64,000 nt of DNA. Origin: Embleya scabrispora (lineage in GTDB: Bacteria > Actinomycetota > Actinomycetes > Streptomycetales > Streptomycetaceae). A program made the translations under genes and the position numbers. Of the stretch, positions 59,913-64,000 are shown piece by piece. The DNA lies in the NCBI RefSeq assembly GCF_002024165.1, contig NZ_MWQN01000002.1:620001-684000 (forward strand), given 5' to 3'. Each line of letters starts with the position of its first letter. Positions within the stretch are counted from its first letter, which is position 1. The notes beneath the pieces are model-generated. The model was not told where the DNA came from and searched no databases. It worked only from the letters and a program-made list of their open reading frames with translations.

Positions 59913-62210
59913 TCAGCCGCCCGAACGCGCGATCGTGTGTCGGCCCGCCGGATGGGGCCGGCCCGCGTGCACGAAGGGCAGCGGGCTGTCCACGGTCAAC
60001 TCCGTCGGCGTCACGACCACGCCGATCGGGCCGGCCGGGGTCGGTACCGCGCCCTCGGCCCGGGTCAGCGAACCGAGCGCGGGTTCGATCCGGGCCACCG
60101 CGAACCCGGGCTCGGCCGGCTCGACCCCGAGCACCCGGGTCATCAGGTCGCGGGTCGGCGTCGAGGACCAGCCGTGGCTGACCGTGCCGCCGTACCAGGT
60201 CTCGCTCCACGAGGTTTCGCTGCGGTCGAGCAGGACGAGCCAGTCCAGGCACAGGTCCGCGATCAGGTCGGCCCGGCCGGCCAGGGCCAGCGCGTCGTGC
60301 ACGACGTAGCGGAAGAACGGCTGGGCCCGGACCACCCGGCGGTCGGTGTCCCACCACGGTTCCGGCGGCCCGGCCCGCAGGTGCGCGCCGCCGACCTCGG
60401 TGTCCGAGCCGGGCTCGGCGGGGCCCTTCGGGGCGCTGAACGCGGCGTGTACGAGGGCGCTTTCGTCGGTGAGCACGTGCACCAGACGATCGATCCGCGC
60501 CGCCGGGACCAGGCCGCCGACCAGCGCCGCGGCCTGCCCGTGCTGGGACGCCATCGGGCGCCGCTCGCCGTTGGCGATCGAGTCGGCGTAGCGCTCGCGT
60601 TCGGGATCCCACAACCGCTCGAACCCGGCCGCCAACCGGGCATGCGCGGCGCGCGCCCACTCGGCTCGGGAACGATCGCCGAGCCAGGACGCCAGTTCGG
60701 CGAATTCGAGCAGCGCGCGACCCCACAACCCGCACAGCGCGGCCGAGACGCCCTCGGTGTGCACGGCCGACCAGTCGATGATCACCCAGCCGAACACGTC
60801 GGTGGGCAGGCCGGATTCGTCCAGGAACGGGACGAACCAGCGCAGCACCCGCTCGACCACGGGCAGCAGTTCGGCGATCTCCTCGCGGTCGCCGACATAG
60901 CGGTACAGGTTCCACACCGAGTGCACCCAGTGCAGCGCCCAGTCCGGGATGACGGTGAAGTCGGCCCACTCGGCGTCGCCCGCCACCGCCATCGGCAACA
61001 TGCCGTCCGGGCGCGGCGACGCGGCCAGCCGGGGATGCCAACGGGCCAGCCGCCAGTCGGCGTTGGTGGTCAGGTCGACCATCTGGTGCACCACCGCGTC
61101 GCCGGTCCAGGCGCGCTGTTCGCGGGTGGGGCAGTCGAGGTAGGCGTCGGCCGAGCACAGCGTCACCGTGCGCCGGCCGATCCGCCAGATCCGCTCCAGG
61201 CGCGGGTCCGAGCAGGTGAACCACGCGTCGCCGGTGACCGGATAGGTGCGTTCGCGGACGGCCACGCCGTGGACGACGACACCGTCGGGGGCCTGGACGA
61301 GCGCGCCGCGCAGCCCGTAGGAGTCGACGGATTCGAGGGCGCGGCGGGTGCCGTCGGTGGTCGTGGCCAGGCTCGCGTCGTGTTCGCCGGGTGCGGGCCG
61401 CCCGGTCGGGTCGGTGAATTCGGCGGTGTGGACCAGGACTTCGGCGCCCGCCGGGCCGGTCGCGTCGACCACGAGGGTGCCGGAGAGCACCCGGTCGGCG
61501 GTGTACGCGCCGTCCTCGCCCGGGGTCAGCGCGATCAGGCGCGGTCGCGGCCAGGCGATCGGCCGGCCGCCGAACGGGCCGCCGGGGTAGCTGGGCGGCT
61601 CGGGCCGGCCGGGCTCGCCGGTGGTCATCGCCCGCCGCACCACCGCCGCCGGCCAGCCGGGGTCGCGGTCGGGACGCTGCCAGTCGGCGGGCAGCGCACG
61701 GGCGTCGAGCAGTTCGCGCCCGCGCCCGGAGACGCTGCCGCCGCCGGGGGTCGCGGTCCAGCCGGCCAGGACCCGGCCCTGCCAGCGCTCGTCGGTGTGG
61801 AACCAGGTGTCCGGGCCGAGCCGGGCCTCCAGCACGAAGGCGCCGTGCACGAGATCGTTGGCGAACGGAGACGGCGGCAGCCACCACGCCGTGGGGCCGT
61901 CGTGTACCCAGGCGAGGGCCGTGACGACGTTGGTGCCCGGGCGCAGGGCCGGGGCCAGGTCGAGGTCGTCGTACGGCCGCATGCGCGGGTTCGCGCGCAC
62001 CGGTCCGCGGGCCACCTCGACGCCGTTGACGGCCAGCGCGTAGCCGGAAAGGGCGACCAGGCGCGTGGGCACCCGCTCGGGGACCCGGTCCAACTCCAGG
62101 ACGGCCCGCAGCGCGACGGTGTGCCGCCCGGAGGGCGGGCCGTCCGGCGACGCGGCCCAGATCCATCGGGCCCGCCAGCGTCCGGGCGGAAAGTCGTTGT
62201 CGGCGATCAC
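59913..62210 (-). CDS. Glycoside hydrolase family 78 alpha-L-rhamnosidase
   Basis: 765 residues from GTG 62210. N-terminal beta domains (RARWIWAAS, LVALSGYALAVNGVEVARGP) lead into the (alpha/alpha)6 catalytic barrel with the family signature DCPTREQRAWTGDA, which carries the acid Glu/Asp residues, followed by WALHWVHSVWNLYRYVGD and SETWYGGTVSHGWSSTP. The length is at the short end for GH78. It removes terminal L-rhamnose from plant or microbial glycosides. No signal peptide is seen. The alpha/beta hydrolase gene ends 148 bases upstream of its start in the same direction, so co-transcription is plausible. Confidence 0.94.
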   Translation of the reverse strand: MIADNDFPPGRWRARWIWAASPDGPPSGRHTVALRAVLELDRVPERVPTRLVALSGYALAVNGVEVARGPVRANPRMRPYDDLDLAPALRPGTNVVTALAWVHDGPTAWWLPPSPFANDLVHGAFVLEARLGPDTWFHTDERWQGRVLAGWTATPGGGSVSGRGRELLDARALPADWQRPDRDPGWPAAVVRRAMTTGEPGRPEPPSYPGGPFGGRPIAWPRPRLIALTPGEDGAYTADRVLSGTLVVDATGPAGAEVLVHTAEFTDPTGRPAPGEHDASLATTTDGTRRALESVDSYGLRGALVQAPDGVVVHGVAVRERTYPVTGDAWFTCSDPRLERIWRIGRRTVTLCSADAYLDCPTREQRAWTGDAVVHQMVDLTTNADWRLARWHPRLAASPRPDGMLPMAVAGDAEWADFTVIPDWALHWVHSVWNLYRYVGDREEIAELLPVVERVLRWFVPFLDESGLPTDVFGWVIIDWSAVHTEGVSAALCGLWGRALLEFAELASWLGDRSRAEWARAAHARLAAGFERLWDPERERYADSIANGERRPMASQHGQAAALVGGLVPAARIDRLVHVLTDESALVHAAFSAPKGPAEPGSDTEVGGAHLRAGPPEPWWDTDRRVVRAQPFFRYVVHDALALAGRADLIADLCLDWLVLLDRSETSWSETWYGGTVSHGWSSTPTRDLMTRVLGVEPAEPGFAVARIEPALGSLTRAEGAVPTPAGPIGVVVTPTELTVDSPLPFVHAGRPHPAGRHTIARSGG

Positions 62211-62358
62211 GCGATCGTTCCTTCGTGTCGGGGAAGTGGGTGCGGCCGGGTCGGGGAGGCGAGCGGCGCACCCGTACGCCCTGGGCCCTCGTACGCCCGG
62301 GGCGGGTACCTGGGGCCGGTCCGGCGGCGCGGAGCCCTCCGGGGCCGCCGGAGGGGCC

Positions 62359-63261
62359 CTAACGGGCCAGATGCTCGCGCACCGCCGCCAGCCAGCGCTC
62401 CGGCTGCTCGGTCTGCGGGCTGTGTTTGGCGCCGGCGATCACTCGCAGGCGCGCGCCGGGGATGCCCGCCGCGAACTGCTCCGCCGCGCCGCGCAGTCGC
62501 CGGTCGTGTTCGCCGACCACGACGGTGACCGGGCAGGAGACCTCGGCCAGCCGGCCGACCAGCGACGGGTACGCGCCGAGCGCCCGCGCGCAGCCGACGA
62601 ACGCGGCGCGGTCCATCCCGGCCAGCGCTCGCGACTGCCGCTCGCGGCGGGCCAGGTCCTCGGGCGAGGCGTCGGCGGGCGCGCGGGTGAACGGTTTGAG
62701 CAGGGTGAGCAGCGGTCCGAGGCCCCATCGGCCGACCACGGCGTTCAGACCCCGGCTCAGCACCCGCTGGACCGCGGACGAGGTGGGTTCGGCGGCGGTG
62801 TCCATCAGCACCAGGGAGCGCACCCGATCCGGGTGGGCCAGCGTGTACCGCAGCGCGAGCACACCGCCCATCGAGTGGCCGAGCAGGTCGAACGGCTCGG
62901 GCAGCATGCGCTCGGTGAAGGACTCCAGGTCGGCCGAGAGGTGGTCGAAGGTGTAGGCCGACCGCTCGCCGAATTTGGCGCTGTCGCCGTGCCCGCGGTG
63001 GTCGTACGCGAGCACCCGGCGATCATGGGCGAGCAGCGGCGCCACGCCGTCCCAGTCGGCCGCGCTGCCCGCGAATCCGTGCAGCAACAGCAGCGGTGCC
63101 GCACCCGATCCGGGGTCGGCCGAGGGCAGGTCGCGGTATCGCAAATCCGCCGCCGACCAGGGCGAACGGGGTGGGTCGAGGTGATGCGCTCGGGCCTCGC
63201 CGCGGGTACCGCCGGCGAGGAGTCGGGATGATGCCGTCCACGAAAGCCTTCCATCTGGCAT
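62359..63261 (-). CDS. Alpha/beta hydrolase
   Basis: 300 residues from ATG 63261. LLLHGFAGSAADWD forms the oxyanion region, YDHRGHGDS follows, and the nucleophile elbow GHSMGG carries the Ser. GEHDRRLRG and AGAKHSPQTEQPE supply the Asp and His. The fold is complete and of normal length. It could hydrolyse an ester released from the glycosides handled by the neighbouring GH78 and GH3 enzymes, but this is inferred only from position. Its start codon lies within a degenerate copy of the TetR palindrome, which would let the regulator block expression directly. Confidence 0.93.
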   Translation of the reverse strand: MPDGRLSWTASSRLLAGGTRGEARAHHLDPPRSPWSAADLRYRDLPSADPGSGAAPLLLLHGFAGSAADWDGVAPLLAHDRRVLAYDHRGHGDSAKFGERSAYTFDHLSADLESFTERMLPEPFDLLGHSMGGVLALRYTLAHPDRVRSLVLMDTAAEPTSSAVQRVLSRGLNAVVGRWGLGPLLTLLKPFTRAPADASPEDLARRERQSRALAGMDRAAFVGCARALGAYPSLVGRLAEVSCPVTVVVGEHDRRLRGAAEQFAAGIPGARLRVIAGAKHSPQTEQPERWLAAVREHLAR

Positions 63262-63267
63262 GTATTC
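63246..63267. promoter_or_regulatory. Degenerate copy of the TetR palindrome over the hydrolase start
   Basis: On the minus strand these 22 bases match the segment 59219-59240 (which contains the perfect TetR palindrome) at 18 of 22 positions by eye, including the shared AATACAT lead. The start codon of the hydrolase lies inside the site. Confidence 0.6.
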
Positions 63268-63409
63268 GATGTTAGCGTCCCGCCGTCGTGATGTGACACA
63301 CAAATCCCCCGGATTCCCGACGGCCCGGACCCCGCGCCCACCGTCTCGACTCCCGATCCGCCGTCGGACGTCGGTGCTCCCCGGCATCGCCCCACCTCCG
63401 CCCCCACCC

Positions 63410-63476
63410 GCGAACCCGCGATCCGAACCCGGGATCCGAACCCCGGCCCGAACCCGCGATCCGAACCCGGGATCGA
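63410..63476. repeat. Short direct repeats upstream of the solute-binding protein gene
   Basis: The word GATCCGAACCC and its neighbour CGAACCCGCGATCC are repeated: a run of about 26 bases at 63411-63436 returns near 63450-63475. Noncoding, between two divergent genes. Confidence 0.7.
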
Positions 63477-63521
63477 ACCACCACTGATCCATTGCTTCCT
63501 TTGAAGGACAGGTGAGCCGTT

Positions 63522-64000
63522 GTGTTGCTCCGAGGAGACGGACCCGCTCCCGCGCGACGTATCGCTGTAGGCGTGCTGCTCGCCGCCTTCGGCCTGACCG
63601 CCGCGGCCGGCTGCTCGGTCGAGAAGAAGTCGGACGCCGAGAAGCCCTCGGGCCCGGCCGCCGCCCCGAGCGGCCCGGCCCGAGGCGTCACCGACACCAC
63701 CGTCAAGCTCGGCGTCGCCGCCACCGACCCCGCCCAGCTCAAGGCCTTCGGCGTGCCCACCGAGGGCCCGGCGAGCAAGGACCTGTACACCGCCTGGGTC
63801 GCCGCGCAGAACAAGCGCGGCGGCGTCCAGGGCCGCACGATCGAACTCGCCTTCCGCCCGTTCCTGCCCACCGGCCCGGCCGAGGCGCAGGCCGCGTGCG
63901 TGGAACTGAGCGAGGACAAGAAGGTGTTCCTGGCCATCGGCATCCTCACCGGGGACACCCCGCTGTGCTTCACCGAGACACACGGCACCCCCTACCTGGG
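63522..64000 (+). CDS. ABC-transporter solute-binding lipoprotein (branched-chain-amino-acid type), 3' end cut off
   Basis: About 159 residues are visible from GTG 63522; the window ends inside the gene. The signal peptide is RRIAVGVLLAAFGLTAAAGC with lipobox AAGC, so it is a membrane-anchored extracytosolic protein. The mature part has a short Pro/Ala/Ser linker and then a Peripla_BP_6-like start: TDTTVKLGVAAT, then YTAWVAAQNKRGGVQGRTIEL. These proteins collect amino acids, urea or small organic molecules for a permease. The transporter genes would lie beyond the right edge. It is divergent from the hydrolase gene, so it may share the TetR-controlled promoter region. Confidence 0.9.
   Translation, partial: MLLRGDGPAPARRIAVGVLLAAFGLTAAAGCSVEKKSDAEKPSGPAAAPSGPARGVTDTTVKLGVAATDPAQLKAFGVPTEGPASKDLYTAWVAAQNKRGGVQGRTIELAFRPFLPTGPAEAQAACVELSEDKKVFLAIGILTGDTPLCFTETHGTPYL

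Overview
The window is very GC-rich DNA with third-position GC bias, GTG starts, mycothiol-era DinB proteins, many TetR/AraC/XRE-cupin/Lrp regulators, lipoproteins and a nonribosomal peptide synthetase (NRPS) locus. All of this fits a filamentous actinomycete, most likely of the Streptomyces/Kitasatospora/Embleya group. The density of small accessory enzymes and regulators, the repeats, the decayed genes and the lack of ribosomal or housekeeping operons suggest an accessory (arm-like) part of the chromosome. I found no rRNA, tRNA, CRISPR array, insertion sequence or phage gene.

Layout. 1-11 kb: the end of an acyltransferase gene running off the left edge, then small enzymes (Gfo/Idh/MocA oxidoreductase, proline iminopeptidase, two GNAT acetyltransferases, acetyl-xylan-type esterase, methyltransferase), an ankyrin protein, a SecD-head-like lipoprotein, a GtrA-like membrane protein and an AraC regulator. 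11-17 kb: a DinB protein, then a giant caspase/NACHT/36-residue-repeat protein (1,725 aa) with a small divergent gene. 17-27 kb: HIT, phosphotransferase, TetR, alpha/beta hydrolase, DJ-1/AraC, quinone oxidoreductase, a C-rich tandem-repeat block, a second TetR, a frameshifted cytidine deaminase and a Nudix hydrolase. 27-31.5 kb: a decayed two-component system, a 12-bp minisatellite, a DrrAB-type ABC exporter with a DUF4097 protein, and a solitary ribbon-helix-helix antitoxin-like gene. 31.7-41 kb: a VOC/flavin-oxidase-like/ferredoxin operon, secreted proteins, an XRE-cupin regulator behind a 19-bp inverted repeat, a YibE/F membrane protein, an Lrp regulator and DUF6204, DUF4232 and DUF1062 proteins. 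41-45 kb: a 2H phosphoesterase, a secreted glycerophosphodiesterase and a repeat-rich spacer. 45.4-55.8 kb: a two-gene NRPS. 56.5-64 kb: GH3 and GH78 glycosidases, a TetR regulator, an alpha/beta hydrolase and the start of an ABC solute-binding lipoprotein.

How the genes work together. The NRPS genes overlap by ATGA and read A-T-C-A-T, then C-A-T-TE-MFS. This is a compact tripeptide assembly line whose last protein carries its own release domain, with a cysteine in place of the usual serine, and its own membrane exporter. Hand-read specificity residues suggest unknown-Gly-(Asp/Asn-like). The caspase/NACHT/repeat protein has the architecture of STAND immune effectors. Around 59.2 kb a TetR regulator sits beside a perfect 16-bp palindrome between itself and the GH3 gene, and a degenerate copy of the same site overlaps the start of the hydrolase gene at 63.26 kb. 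This suggests one small regulon for using rhamnosylated or glucosylated compounds.
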